Positions 39,892-51,398 of a stretch of DNA of 64,000 nt are shown here, piece after piece. A program made the translations under genes and the position numbers. The stretch's first letter is position 1, and every line of letters begins with the position of its first letter. A model generated the notes under the pieces. The model had not been told where the DNA came from. It saw only the letters and a program-made list of their open reading frames with translations, and ran no database searches. Source of the stretch: Symbiodinium natans (taxonomy: Eukaryota > Sar > Dinophyceae > Suessiales > Symbiodiniaceae); the NCBI GenBank assembly GCA_905221605.1, contig CAJNDS010002001.1, positions 861,001 to 925,000 of the forward strand. The letters are read 5' to 3'.

Positions 39892-40122
39892 TTGAATGGC
39901 ATGATGCCCGCGAGCTCTTCGAAGAAGGGACGAATAGAGAGCCCCGGTATCCTCAATCTCGGCCCCTCGGGTCGAGCACGTGCTCGGGAATGGTTTGAGC
40001 GCAAGCGAGTGCAAGCTCGGTTCCTTTCTTTGGCCAGACTGATCCTGGCCGTCCTGGCCGGCCGTCAGAGGCTAAGACGAACCCAGGAATGGCAGACTGC
40101 AGCTGGCTGCTTGGTCTCATGA
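39892..40122 (+). CDS. Candidate terminal exon, Arg-rich helix
   Basis: The plus-strand frame ends at a TGA and includes RAREWFERKRVQARFLSLAR then LILAVLAGRQRLRRTQEWQ, a long amphipathic to hydrophobic helix. The true 5' border lies somewhere in 39892-39970. Confidence 0.33.
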   Translation: MNGMMPASSSKKGRIESPGILNLGPSGRARAREWFERKRVQARFLSLARLILAVLAGRQRLRRTQEWQTAAGCLVS

Positions 40123-43100
40123 CTCTCAGGAAGTTTTCAGGGGCCCGAAGACTCTATAGGAAAGTTGCTAGGATTTCTGTTTAATTATCAACACCTTTCC
40201 TTCTTTCCTGAGTCGCACCTCCAAGAGTCGCTCCTGAAGGACCGCAGGCAGGTCGCCAACCCTGTGGGAGGCGTCTCGGGAGTTGTCAGGGGTAAAGACC
40301 TTTGAAGACCATTTCTACTATGTTGTCTTAAGGGCTGCTGCCGTCTGCTACACTTGAGATGCTGTATGCTGCCATTCTAGTATGTCCTCATTCTCGAATG
40401 TTTTTGAGGATTCCGAGGACGACGGAAGATGTCTGCCAGGTTTTGGGGTTCTCAGGATTCTGATGGGACATGCCCTCCCAAAACCATTGAACCCCGCAGC
40501 CAAAACCCCCAGAGTCTCGGTTGGCAAGCGTGCCAGTGAACAGCCCAGATCTCCTCACAACAAGAGAACACCCCTCGACTCCTAAACCTTGTTTGTTTTT
40601 TACCGTAATGAGAACTCCACGTGGCCTTGCGAGGTCAGCCAGGAGTGGCTGCAGGAGTCGGGTACCGACTTCCCTGGCCGCGGTGCCGCCCGCCTGCGGG
40701 GGTAGGTGAGGCCTCGATGGGTTGAAGGAGGTTCCGGGTTCGAGGTTTTGTGTGGACTGTGGTGTTCTGGACTCGTTTGTAGGCTGCTTCACCCTTGAAC
40801 CTTTTTAGAAGCACCTTGTTGAGCGATCTGAACAGGAAATTTGAACCTGAAACCCTTAGGCCTCAGCAACGGAGCAGTCTCACCTGTCAACTCGGTTCAA
40901 CCCAGTTCAACCCTGCTGAACTCCCCAACCAGGAGCCTTTCGCAGAGCTCCCATCCACGGAAGAATGGGCCAGGCCAGCACTTTTGCCTCTTGAAGTAGC
41001 GCCAAGGCTTGGAGTGAAGAGCAACCTGTCGTTCTAATCGTTCCTTAACAGCCTTTAAGCGTCTCCCACAAAGCCCCTAAAGCCCTTTCAACATGAAGCG
41101 ACCACCAAAACTTGCAGAGCTCTGGCGCTCAGTAACATCTTGCAAGCAGAGCAAGGGCCTCGCTCTGCCAGGAAGGAGGGATCTCTCCAGGACCTTCGGG
41201 CGAGCGGGTCGGGGGGGGTTCAACGTTTAAGGGTCTTGGATTTGCCTGCCCACAGCTGTGCGGGTTCACGCGAATCGCGCAGGTTTAGAGAAGACCGGGG
41301 CAGGCGAACGACTTGTTCAGAGTTCAAAGCCCCCGAAAAGCCCTCTCCGACAGCCCTAAAGCTTTCCGGTGCCTTCGCCGCCCAGTGCTTCCTTCAGATC
41401 AGGATCCTGCATCGCGGTGAACGGTAGGGTTCATCAGGGAGGCCACCCAGGCATAAAATAGCCGGAGGCTCAGACGTGTAGGCAAGCAAACAAGTAGAGC
41501 AGGTTCATACACTGTGACCAAACAGCCGCAGGCTCAATCCAAAATAGCAGCCCCCAGAGCTCGGGCACCTTTGGATCGAGGCCCTCCCCGATGTCGCAGG
41601 AGAGCAGTGCGCGGAGAGCATCCAGCATCTGCCCAGAGCACGTTAAAGATTGAGGGTTTCTTAACGTTAAAGAAACCCGAAACCCTAAATGAGTATTCTA
41701 ACGTCTCCATTTTTGTGGAAAGGTTCCGACAGCCATAGCAAAGTAGCAAAGTTGCCAAGGAGGTGAACTCAGCTATGTTCCGATAGGCTGATTTTTGGCT
41801 CTCTCTACCCCCTCTCTGAACCTGAAAAATCATGTTAGGCAAGATCCACTCCGGGAATGTTGGAAGCGCAACACCCTTCAAGTTCTCATGTCCGCACCCA
41901 GTTTTGGCATAGGTCAAGGAGCCCACTGTGGGAGACAGGCCCTAAGCCCCTATAAGCTGGTGGACGGCCCCCAGCCTGGGGCGTTGGGCTTCCGCGAAGC
42001 GCATCGAGCAGCAGTCGCCCTCGGCGTGCTTCAAAGAGACCAGTACTAGTAGCCAGGGCTCTGTGATTCAAATTCCGTAGGCCTCTAATTAACTTGGCTC
42101 GTGGATCGGAACTTCGGAGGGTGGGGGGGGGGGGGGGCTATAAGGGGCCCTAAAGGACCCAGAAATTTATGCAAATCGACCTGTTCTGATGTTGGGGCAG
42201 CCAAGGAGACCGGAAAACACACCCAACATCCTGCAAGATGCCACCAGTGCGACCAGTGTTCGCAGCTGCCCCACGACAAGTCTCTGCAGTGTCAGCTCCA
42301 CTGCAGGCACCTGGGCAAGGAGCTGCGAGATAGGACTTCGAGTAGAAGTTCGTGGCTCTGGCATAGAATCAAGTCGGGACTGCGACTTTTCGCATGTTTG
42401 TTGAACGCAAAGGCCTAAACCTAAACGGCAAGCCTTACCACCCAACTGATTCTTCAGAATTCAGATTTGGGGCCTCAAGGGGTACCTTTCATCATGACCC
42501 TCCTTGTGCGACCTATCCAGTAGTCAGTAGTCCACCAACCACTCCACATCCCAAAGCTGGGTGGATGCACCTTCGTCATCTGCAGGGTCTTGGCCAACAC
42601 TGTCCATGCACTGGCACGTTGCATTCAGGGTGCAGGGCGCAGGGGGCTGGCTTGAAGGTTTGGTACCGGGTTTTTGTTTTTGGCTCGCGGTTCAGGAGCG
42701 GTTGAATTCTCACCCTACGCTCGCTGCACGAAGCCCTGTATCGGGTTTGGAGACTGCTGAGGCTATCTGGACTTCAGCGCCTGATTAAGGGTTTATAGGG
42801 TTTAGAATGCAGTTTCATTTTTGGATTCGGGGTATTTTCTTAATTTTCGGGTTTGGGGCTTAGAGTTAAAGGACATATTTGAGGAAGGGAAAAAAACCAC
42901 CCGTGCGAGTACCGCTATCGACTTACAACGTAGTTTGGGTGCAGCGCCAGCATCCATGCTTTAAGACAACGATCCGTACGTCCGCCCAGCACAGCTGCTC
43001 CACTGCCCAGGCCTGGCTTGAGACGGCCTGATGCTACGAACAGTTTCGCTGGCGGAGCCTTCGCAACACAAAGCCTTGAGACTACGAGACATGTTCTCAA

Positions 43101-43367
43101 GGCTTTGCAGGGCTACCTTTGAACCCAAACCCAGAACGCGAACACCTAGCACAAAGCTCTCAAAAGCCCAACTCGGACGCGGCCTGAGCGACGGGCCTTG
43201 GTGGACTGGTCAAGGCTTAGGGCCCCGGGCTTTCTGAGCAGTCTGAACATTGGATTTTTAATGTTATCTTTCTGCTTGTAGCAGAGCTCCACGTTGATTT
43301 TTGATGCTTTTCCTGGTCCTCTCAGTCTCTCAGTCCTCTCTTTGAGGGTTTCTAGAAGTATGTCAGT
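40123..43367. other. No firm gene
   Basis: Contains an imperfect palindrome at 41653-41677 (GGGTTTCTT and AAAGAAACCC around AACGTT), a 15-base G run at 42123-42137, and short telomere-like pieces near 42790. No exon I can support. Confidence 0.35.
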
Positions 43368-43586
43368 ATGGAAGGCAGCCTCGTGGTATTCCGGGTTGAG
43401 CTGGCAGCCCCCTTTGAGAATAACCCCCCGATTCACCGTCTGGAACACAGATACATCTCAGATAAACTCCAGAGCCTGACACTGATTGGCCTCGTTGCTC
43501 AGGCCGCGGCCTTCATTCTCAGCGGCCACCTGCCCGCGCACGTGGGCCAAAAGGAGATTTTGAGAACAGGCTACACAAGAAATTGA
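43368..43586. CDS. Candidate exon, open and protein-like on both strands
   Basis: The plus strand reads SLVVFRVELAAPFENNPPIH and LTLIGLVAQAAAFILSGHLP. The minus strand over about 43240-43450 reads LKGGCQLNPEYHEAAFHTDI and LLETLKERTERL. Neither has decisive splice borders, and one is presumably a shadow of the other. Confidence 0.28.
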
Positions 43587-44959
43587 GAAAAGAACAGGCC
43601 CTGAGTCTGGATTCGAGGTTCGGCTTCGGTAGGTTCAGACGGAGGGGCACCCTAAACTTGCCCTCAGCTGATGCCACCACTGAACAACCTAAACCCTACT
43701 ACTCCAAAGCCCAGTGCAGCGCGCCTGCAGTGTGTCGGTGATGGTTGCCAAGCGAGCTACAAGCTCTTCCAATGCCTTCGAGAAGGGGAGAAGGCGGGAG
43801 GAGACAGGAGGTGGGGGGGGGGGAGAGCAGGGGCAATCCATGACCGGTCAGCTTTCGAGCTCCGTCGTAGAGCTTGGACTTGCGGATCAGGGCTCCCCGG
43901 CTTGAAGGATTTAAAGCCTGCAAGCCCTGAGGCCCCCTCGAACGACCCAGGCAGGCTCTCACACCTTCGCGGCCTCCACCCCGTAAACCGAAAACCTCAG
44001 AGCCGCTGCTGAGCGCCCTCTCAGCATTTCCTGTTCACATCCCCGGCCTCACCCGAGAGGCCAGCGGCCAGTGCCCCAGGCAGAGGGGCCTTGAGGGACT
44101 CCGGGAGCGTGACCTCCGCTTCTGGAGGCGTCTGTTTAGAGTTTAGAGGAGTTGGGCTTGGGGCATTGCTGAAAAATGGGGGTTAGGGTGCCGTGACTTA
44201 GGGCTTCACAAGGATCGTCTGCCATGTCCCTAGTTTTCAGCGGGGTGGTGGAGTTTTTGGTGCTGAGGTGGGGCAAGCGGCTTGTCCGAAATTCAGCCTC
44301 TGGCCTGCTGCTACTGCAATAGCCGCACCGTTCATTGCACGATCTTAGGGCTTTTTTTTAAACCCCTAGTAGTCCCGAGTTACCATAACGTGAAAAACAC
44401 CACACCTCCTCCGCCTATGCCTCACCAGGCGCACGCAACCCGATTCGTGATGCCCAAGCCTGTGGGGGGGCCGGATCTTGTGCCTCAGCTGGCTGCCTGA
44501 CCCGGGGGCGACGTGCTCGCAGGGCCGTTTAGAGTCGCGGCAGTCTAAGGTATAGGGTTGGGTCTAGGACATGGGGTTCTGAAAAGCTTTCATGTTCATA
44601 AGCGTTGCTTATTTCCCGTGGTTTCCACACGCATGCCCCAGGAATCGGGCTGCAACAGCAGCGAATTGCTTGGTTGCTAACCCATCTCTGGACTAGTGTT
44701 TGGGGGATGTCGATTGTAGTTGGCACGCAACGTCAAAAACTGGCTGTTGCCCGTGCCCATGTCTCAGCCAAGCCTCTACATCATCAAAACATGTTTGGGG
44801 GGTCCACAACCCTGAGCCTAAGACGACAACCCTAAGACCAACGACAGTGCCAGCTGCCAGCAGGCCGTGGCTGCAGGGAGAGGGAGCCTCTTTTTCCACA
44901 GCAACCCCCTTGCTGGCAAGGTTGTCGAAACACATGCCTTCGCCGCTCAAGCTTCAAAC
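43587..44959. other. No supported gene
   Basis: GC-rich unique DNA with a short G run near 43812. Nothing I can support. Confidence 0.4.
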
Positions 44960-45060
44960 CCTGGCTTGCGCCGGCTGAACCGATGCGGGCGTGTCAAAAT
45001 CTCGTGTCCCAGGTCATAAAGCTCCGGAATCCATTTATGCGTGCGGAAGGGAACCAGTTG
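44960..45060 (-). CDS. Candidate internal exon
   Basis: Minus strand, acceptor GTCAAAAG, donor GTTTGA. It encodes QLVPFRTHKWIPELYDLGHE then ILTRPHRFSRRKP. It could be a downstream exon of the gene at 45.3-46.2 kb, but phase does not join directly. Confidence 0.36.
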
Positions 45061-45293
45061 CTTTTGACACATTGAAAATGATTTACAGTGGAACGGGAAG
45101 AACAAAGTGCCTTGGCCATGAGTCTTTGTCGACCCATTCGGCCAGCAAGTCAACTCAGCATGTGTGAGTTGTGGATATCAAACCTGCAAGTCCTCTCCAG
45201 TATCTCTGGTGGCTTCTACCATCAGAAGGCCTGGAAAGTCTGGAAACAGCTCTCACCTACAAAGTTAGATGTGCCTCTGCATCGTCGACACAC

Positions 45294-46174
45294 CCCACGA
45301 CTGCGACAGTGGAGCACCCGTTGCTGGGGTCGGCTCCATCCGGCCTTGCCCAGGGCGTGAAGGCATTCCAGCCCATGGAGTTCCAGGCGCCCCATGGGGC
45401 GCAGACGAAGAGAGCAGGACTCTCGGAGGAATGGCTTGCCTGTGCTCTGTGCCTGGAAGTATTCCTGACCTGTAGACTGGTGCCATCGGCACGCTTCGCA
45501 CCTGAGCGTGCATCACCTGCACGTGCGACATGTGCGGCGGGTGGACGGCTGTCCCAACTCTGCCAGCTGGAGTCTGCGGGCGAGAAATGTCCGCGTTTCC
45601 GTTGGAGGCGAGGCGGACGGGGAGGGCTGGGCCACTGCCTGGGACCCAGGATGATGGTTTTGAAGGATTCTGAAACATCTTCAAACATGTGGCGCTTCAA
45701 GAAAGTTAGAACAGCGTGATCGAGGGTTTGTCATCTGTGTCTGGCTTCAATCCTACTATACTTCGGTGGCTGCGATTCTTCGAGGCTCAACGATACACAG
45801 AAATCTTGTTCTCCAACAATGACCCAGCTGCCGTGGGGCATCACCGTTGCACTTGCTGGCTGTACAGGTAAAGAGTGCCTGGAACAGGGGCTTGAGGGAT
45901 TGGAGTTCAGGGGAGGAGTTTGGATAAAGCCCCTGGCTGGCAAGCCTTCTCCCATTCATGCTGCAAATGAGGGGATTCGAGGCTGAAGTTTTCAGGGTAC
46001 AGGGCTCTTCATCCTCATTGCCTGGCAATGGGGCGAGTTGCTGCCGGGACCTTGGCTGCCCTTGGCTCTTGGAGAAGACACATAGGAAGCACGTCAGTCG
46101 GCTGCAAATGACCGAACTGTCGACTGTTGGTCGCATCCACCATGCGAGATGATGTATTTTCAGGTTGACATAGC
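45294..46174 (-). CDS. Three-exon gene model, Pro/Met-rich unknown protein
   Basis: Exon 1 is 46051-46174 (donor GTCCCG), with an ATG at 46143 that could be the start (MVDATNSRQFGHLQPTDVLP). Exon 2 is 45762-45859 (acceptor CTGTACAG, donor GTATAG), encoding ATVMPHGSWVIVGEQDFCVS. Exon 3 is 45294-45634 (acceptor CCAGGCAG, donor GTGTGTC), a long disordered Pro/Ser/Met stretch including HPPHMSHVQVMHAQVRSVPM. Exon 1 to 2 joins in phase 0 and exon 2 to 3 in phase 2, so all three agree. Introns are 191 and 127 nt. No family recognised; the disordered tail suggests a regulatory or scaffold role, which is only a guess. Confidence 0.48.
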
Positions 46175-47452
46175 CTGAAGCTCCTAAGTGACCGAGACGA
46201 TCCACCAAGCACAGCCAAGGAGCCGTGTAAGAGGCACCTCGGACGGGAACAGCGCTGCTGTAGCTGAGGCCGGCCCTGGAGCGGTAGACCTGGCATGAAA
46301 CTTCAGGTTTGGGGGCGGGGAAGGGGGGGGGGGAGTGGGCGAGGGGGGGGGGGGGGGTTGGGGAAGTCTAGGGTGACACCGTGACATGAACCCGGTATGT
46401 AGATGTCATGCTCATGAAGTCTTAGGCAGGGTGAATCGTTTAGCGTCAAGTCAATGCCACTCAGCATCTCTTCCAAAACGCGGCCAAAGGGCTGGGAGGT
46501 ACGTGGGCGCCGTCGGCGTCGTCGGCGTCGATAGCGGGAAGTTGCTGGCGAGTGGCACGCTTGCGTGTCCCTCCGAGTGAGGTGTCACGGGCATGCTTGA
46601 AGGCTGGGACAGCACCATGGAGAAGTACCTGAAAACAGGGCGTCTGGGGAGCATGCGGAACGGTAAGCCGCAGGATGCACGTGTACACGTTAACAATGCC
46701 TCGCAGCAGTTTTGACTTAGTATAGTAGATTGCTAGTTCGTCAGGCTCCCAGGTTTTCGATGAGCTTCTTGCTGCAATTCTAGATTTGGCGCTTTGTACG
46801 GAGCTGGCCGAAATCAACCTCTCACGAAACATTGCACAGCAACTTTCGGAACATGTCGGGGAACCTTGGCAGACTCCGTTCCGGCACGGCCTGGCTTTGA
46901 AGCTGATGCTCGGCAGTTGGGTGTGGAGTTGATCAGCTTTTTATGGGCTTGGATGTCAGTCACTAAGCGCTACGCGCCGGCGTCTGCAAGCTACATACTG
47001 GCACTAAAAACACATGGGGATTAATCTGGGGTCGGGCAGTCCAGGAATTCTGTGGGGATACTCTGGGGTGGTGCACTCTGGGATGGGGGCACTCCAGGTT
47101 CCAGTGACTCTCCAAAAAAATCTGGCGTGTTCTAGGGCTGGGGCTGGGCACACCGATTCTGGAAATACCCTGAGATTCTCTGCTCGGGATTCTCTGCAGA
47201 TACTGGTCCAGGAATGAGCACTGAAGGGTTGGGCACTCTAGGGACTCTCTGGATACAATCTGGGTTGGGCACTCCGGGGATGCTTTGGGGTTGGGCACTC
47301 CAAGACTCTCTCTCTGGGCACACTTGGCTTTCCAGGGACCGGACTTTCTGGATACTCTGGGGTGCGGGTGATGGGCGAGGAGGAGACCGGGCGAAGAGGA
47401 AGAGCTCAGCTTGTAAAAACAGAACAAGCCCACACCGGGGATGGGAAAAAAC
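46175..47452. other. No supported gene; G-rich runs and loose TTGGGCACTC repeats
   Basis: 46310-46360 is G-rich with runs of 10-15. 47030-47340 holds diverged repeats of TTGGGCACTC and ATACTCTGGGG. No exon I can support. Confidence 0.4.
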
Positions 47453-47517
47453 CTGTACATCGCCTCAGCGAGATCCACCGTCTCCAGCGGAATCTCGAGG
47501 GGTGGAGCGCTCTGAAC
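47453..47517 (-). CDS. Candidate internal exon
   Basis: Minus strand, acceptor CATTCCAG, donor GTTTTTTC. It encodes VQSAPPLEIPLETVDLAEAM plus two residues. It lies downstream of the tandemly repeated exon region and may belong to the same gene. Confidence 0.38.
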
Positions 47518-47810
47518 CTGGAATGGAACGATCTGCTCAACATACTAAGCCCTTCGTTGGGCAAGCTGTTCGGGGGCGTGGTTCGAGGCTGTCGCCTCTT
47601 CCGCACTTGCAGCAGAAAGTTTCACACGGATCCACCTTCATCCCGAACCTGGGCCTTGAATCTTCAGACCCCTCGGTCCACAAACCGACAACAAGCCCTT
47701 CTTAGCTTTAAATTTCTCGAATCCCCCAAATTCCTCTCTCAAAGGCCCTATAAAGGCTTTCCGCCTCCAGCTTGTCAGCAGCCGGGGACGTTGGCTCGGC
47801 GTTGCTCTGC

Positions 47811-49230
47811 GTACTAGGCTCTGCCGGAACTTCTGCAGGAACCTCCTCGGAAACTTTTCGTTGTGGGGGTGGGGTGGGAGGTGAAGGATTCGATTCATGT
47901 CCTGCTGCTTGAGTAGGCTAACCCAGCTGGACTGGGTTTCCCCTTCCCCCCACTCCAAAAGATAGCGGGCATAGCCCGAAGCCCCAAGTTTCGAAAGCAG
48001 CCACCGACGCATGTTTGGTCGGGTTCATGATTGAAGTCTTATGAGTTTCTGGATTTTTTGGGACGTGTTGAGGCCTGGTTGGTTCGTTCGCTCCAGCCAA
48101 CATGCAGCACAGGCAACCAAACCGATGTTGGTATGAACACCCGTGGCAGCCCCAGACCCAAAGCCTTGGGCCTTACAACAGCCCAAGGTGTGCCTCCAGC
48201 TCGCCAGCAGGCGCCGGGAACGTTGGCTCGGCGTCGCTCTGCGTACTAGGCTCTGCCGGAACTTCTGCAGGAACCTCCTCGGAAACTTTTCGCTGTGAGG
48301 GTGGGGTCAAGGATTCGATTCATGTCCTGCTGCTTGAGTAGGGTTTCCCCTTCCCCCCACTCCAAAAGATAGCGGGCATAGCCCGAAGCCCCAAGTTTCG
48401 AAAGCAGCCACCGACGCATGTTTGGTCGGGTTCATGATTGAAGTCTTATGACTTATGAGTTTCTGGATTTTTTGGGACGTGTTGAGGCCTGGTTGGTTCG
48501 TTCGCTCCAGCCAACATGCCAGCACAGGCAACCAAACCGATGTTGGTATGAACACCCGTGGCAAGCCCCAGACCCAAAGCCTTGGGCCTTACAACAGCCC
48601 AAGGTGTGCCTCCAGCTCGCCAGCAGGCGCCGGGAACGTTGGCTCGGCGTCGCTCTGCGTACTAGGCTCTGCCGGAACTTCTGCAGGAACCTCCTCGGAA
48701 ACTTTTCGCTGTGAGGGTGGGGTGGGAGGTCAAGGATTCGATTCATGTCCTGCTGCTTGAGTAGGGTTTCCCCTTCCCCCCACTCCAAAAGATAGCGGGC
48801 ATAGCCCGAAGCCCCAAGTTTCGAAAGCAGCCACCGACGCATGTTTGGTCGGGTTCATGATTGAAGTCTTATGAGTTTCTGGATTTTTTGGGACGTGTTG
48901 AGGCCTGGTTGGTTCGTTCGCTCCAGCCAACATGCCAGCACAGGCAACCAAACCGATGTTGGTATGAACAATTGTGGTAAGCTCCAGATTCAAAGGCTTG
49001 GGCCTTACAACAGCCCAAGGTGTGCCTCCAGCTCGCCAGCAGGCGCCGGGAACGTTGGCTCGGCGTCGCTCTGCGTACTAGGCTCTGCCGAGACCTCCTC
49101 TGCAGGAACCGCCTCGGAAACTTTTCGCTGCGAGGGTGGGGTGGTTTCCCCCAAGTCCAAAAACTTGTGGGCGGAGCCTGAAGCGTTGAGTGAAAGCAGC
49201 CAGCGAAGCATGTTTGGTAGGGTTCTGTGA
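47811..49230. repeat. 416-432 bp tandem repeat carrying an exon
   Basis: The word GTACTAGGCTCTGCCG recurs at 47811, 48243, 48659 and 49075, giving periods of 432, 416 and 416. The two middle copies are nearly identical, the left copy diverges at its left end, and the right copy is older. Each unit holds the exon-like block described at 49009-49224. Confidence 0.92.
49009..49224 (-). CDS. Exon at the head of a tandem exon duplication
   Basis: Minus strand, acceptor CTCACAG, donor GTAAGG; 216 bp with the same phase at both ends. It encodes LPNMLRWLLSLNASGSAHKF, then KVSEAVPAEEVSAEPSTQSD and PAPAGELEAHLGL. Copies in the three units to the left keep the KVSEEVPAEVPAEPSTQSD part and the GTAAGG donor (the leftmost excepted), but lose this acceptor and gain about 40 nt that break the frame upstream. 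So this copy looks intact and the others partly decayed. Function unknown. Confidence 0.42.
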
Positions 49231-49277
49231 GGGCCTTGAGGTGGTTGTGGGCTGACAGAGGGCGCAGAGGCTCCCAG

Positions 49278-49385
49278 GCGAAGACCAAAGTCTTGACAAG
49301 GACACAGCAAGAAGAGGAAGGTTCGGAAGAAACAAAAGAAGCCCAAAGCCCCGAAGAAGCCGCGCAGGAGAAAACCACAGAACGA
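49278..49385 (+). CDS. Candidate internal exon, acidic
   Basis: Plus strand, acceptor GGCTCCCAG, donor GTGAAGG; 36 codons, phase 0 at both ends. It encodes AKTKVLTRTQQEEEGSEETK then EAQSPEEAAQEKTTER. The orientation is opposite to the neighbouring exons. Confidence 0.35.
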
Positions 49386-50472
49386 GTGAAGGTAGAGCAC
49401 TTGCAAAGTGCAGGACAGAGCAAACCCCACCAGCTACTCTGGAACAAAGCCCAGGCCTGATGAAACCACATGTTGGAGAATCGAGCCACCGCAAAGATTC
49501 CGACTCACCATAGAACACTTGCAGGTTCAGATTGATCAAGGATCTAAGTTGACGAAAAGTGCCCTTGTACTCAAAGTCGGGACTGCCGTGTGCCCGTGTG
49601 TACCCATGATCAAACCCTTGGCTCAAGCATTTTTTTTTACACCGGATCCTAACACCGCCAAGACCCCGCGCGATCTCCTACTAAGGGCCTCAGCCCTCCC
49701 AGCAGACCCCGGAGGCGGGTGGCCTTCTCCTCGGCGCGCGCCTGGAAAGGCACACTTGTCGGGGTAAAGACTTGCCTGAGGTTGCCTGAGAGTATCAAAG
49801 AGGTTTGGGGTAGTTGGGGCTTATTTAGGATCTACACAACCTAGGCGCTTCGACACTCAACATCCAAAACTCTACATACCCTACATATAGGCTACCTCAA
49901 AGCCGACTCCCGAAGGCCACTAACGCGACAATGCGTGGCACCATGTGCCATCGCGATGCTGAAATTCTAGCAACAAAGGTCAGCACCACAACAAGAAGAA
50001 GGCGAAAGCACACATCGGCATGGACTTCCGTGCTCAAGCCACTTCAGCCCTCGTGCACACACTCACACACACCCGAAGCCCTTTGACCAGCTACAGTAGC
50101 TACTGTATAGCAGCTGCAGTGCCCATCCGAACCACCCAGTAGAAGTCGCGAGCCTCCGCCCTGCTCAGAAGCAGCGCCGGAAGCCCTGAGCTCTCGAGAG
50201 TTCCAGACTTCAGCAGGGCCATGCGCAGGCTGTGCAGGCTGTGCAGGCGCAGCCGGCATAGCACCAGCACCATCCCGGCAGCCAGCCTCCGGGGAAATCC
50301 AGGGAAACCCAAGACGCTGTGCAGTCGCCCTGCAGTCGCATTGCGGCGAGCCCTTCCAGTTTCTGAAGTTCATTTTTTTTGCCCGGCACCCAACACTTCC
50401 AACCCGAAGCTCCACACACACGCGCCCATCAGCCCCCAAATTCGCAGTCATCGTCCGACATCCGCAGGTAAC
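49386..50472. other. No firm gene
   Basis: GC-rich, with open frames on both strands. Nothing with two good borders. Confidence 0.35.
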
Positions 50473-50568
50473 GGTCTCTGATGATTCTCTGAGGCGAGCT
50501 GCAGGCCACGGGGTCGCCGCCAGAGCTGACGTGCTAGGAAGGTGCCCAGCTTCTCCACCTCCCCGTGA
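50473..50568 (-). CDS. Candidate internal exon
   Basis: Minus strand, acceptor CCACGCAG, donor GTTACC; 96 bp, symmetric phase. It encodes HGEVEKLGTFLARQLWRRPR then GLQLASENHQR. No family assigned. Confidence 0.38.
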
Positions 50569-51398
50569 CTGCGTGGCGAGCCATTGAGGGGTTCTTGAAG
50601 GGTTTGCTTACCCTGTTGAATAGTGGAGGCAGCCTCAGCCGGGCACATGATCCCAAACCATCGCAACCTAGCTTCGAAGCCTGAGCTCGAAGACTCAAGC
50701 AATCTCAAATATCAAGAACTTGCAGACCTAACCGGCCCTGCGCCGCCTGCAGCGTCGCCAGGGCCCCCACAGCCAGGCTCAGGCCAACAAGGAGCGCGTG
50801 CTGGGCACCGTCCCGAAACCACCTGGTGCTTTCATTCCTTTTGATGGTTTCTTCATAGTGACTCGTAGAGTTTAGTTTCAGAGTTCAGTGGGCTTGGGGC
50901 TATGCGTCGCGGTGCTCGAAGCTCTTGTCAAAGACTCTGGGTTCATGTGCGTAGTCCTCTTAAACGCCCCGGCTCTATACTCTATAGGTTAGGACTGCAT
51001 GCTGAGCTCTACAACCCCGAAGCCTCAGCCTCGACCCGTCTCTTGCGCCTTGCCGGCTGCAGGAACTCTAGCAGTGGCTGCCTCTTGCCGTGCGGGACCA
51101 GGAAATAGTCCAGGACCTGTGCGAGCTTCCATGGTTAATTTAAGCATTGGCGGGGAATCAAGACTTGGCCTTTCATCTCTCGAGGGAAGAGCCGAACTCA
51201 ATCGAACTCAATGGCAAACCATGAGCAACTCCCCCAACCCTGAGCATCGACCACTGCATCGACCCTTGAGGCCCTGCCTCCTTCCCTGGCGTGGAGAGAA
51301 CGTGCGCGGCCGTGGCAGCCGCCAGGATGTTGATGAAGCAGCCGAGGCTGGACCTGCTTACTCCACCCTCAAGTTCACAACGCCCAAACCCCCCAGAG
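50569..51398. other. No supported gene
   Basis: Unique sequence leading into the 68-bp minisatellite. No exon I can support. Confidence 0.4.

Noticed and set aside
49618-49627. Relict dinoflagellate spliced leader (TTGGCTCAAG)
   Set aside because: Only the last 10 bases match and the upstream leader bases do not; about 0.1 such matches are expected by chance in both strands of this window.
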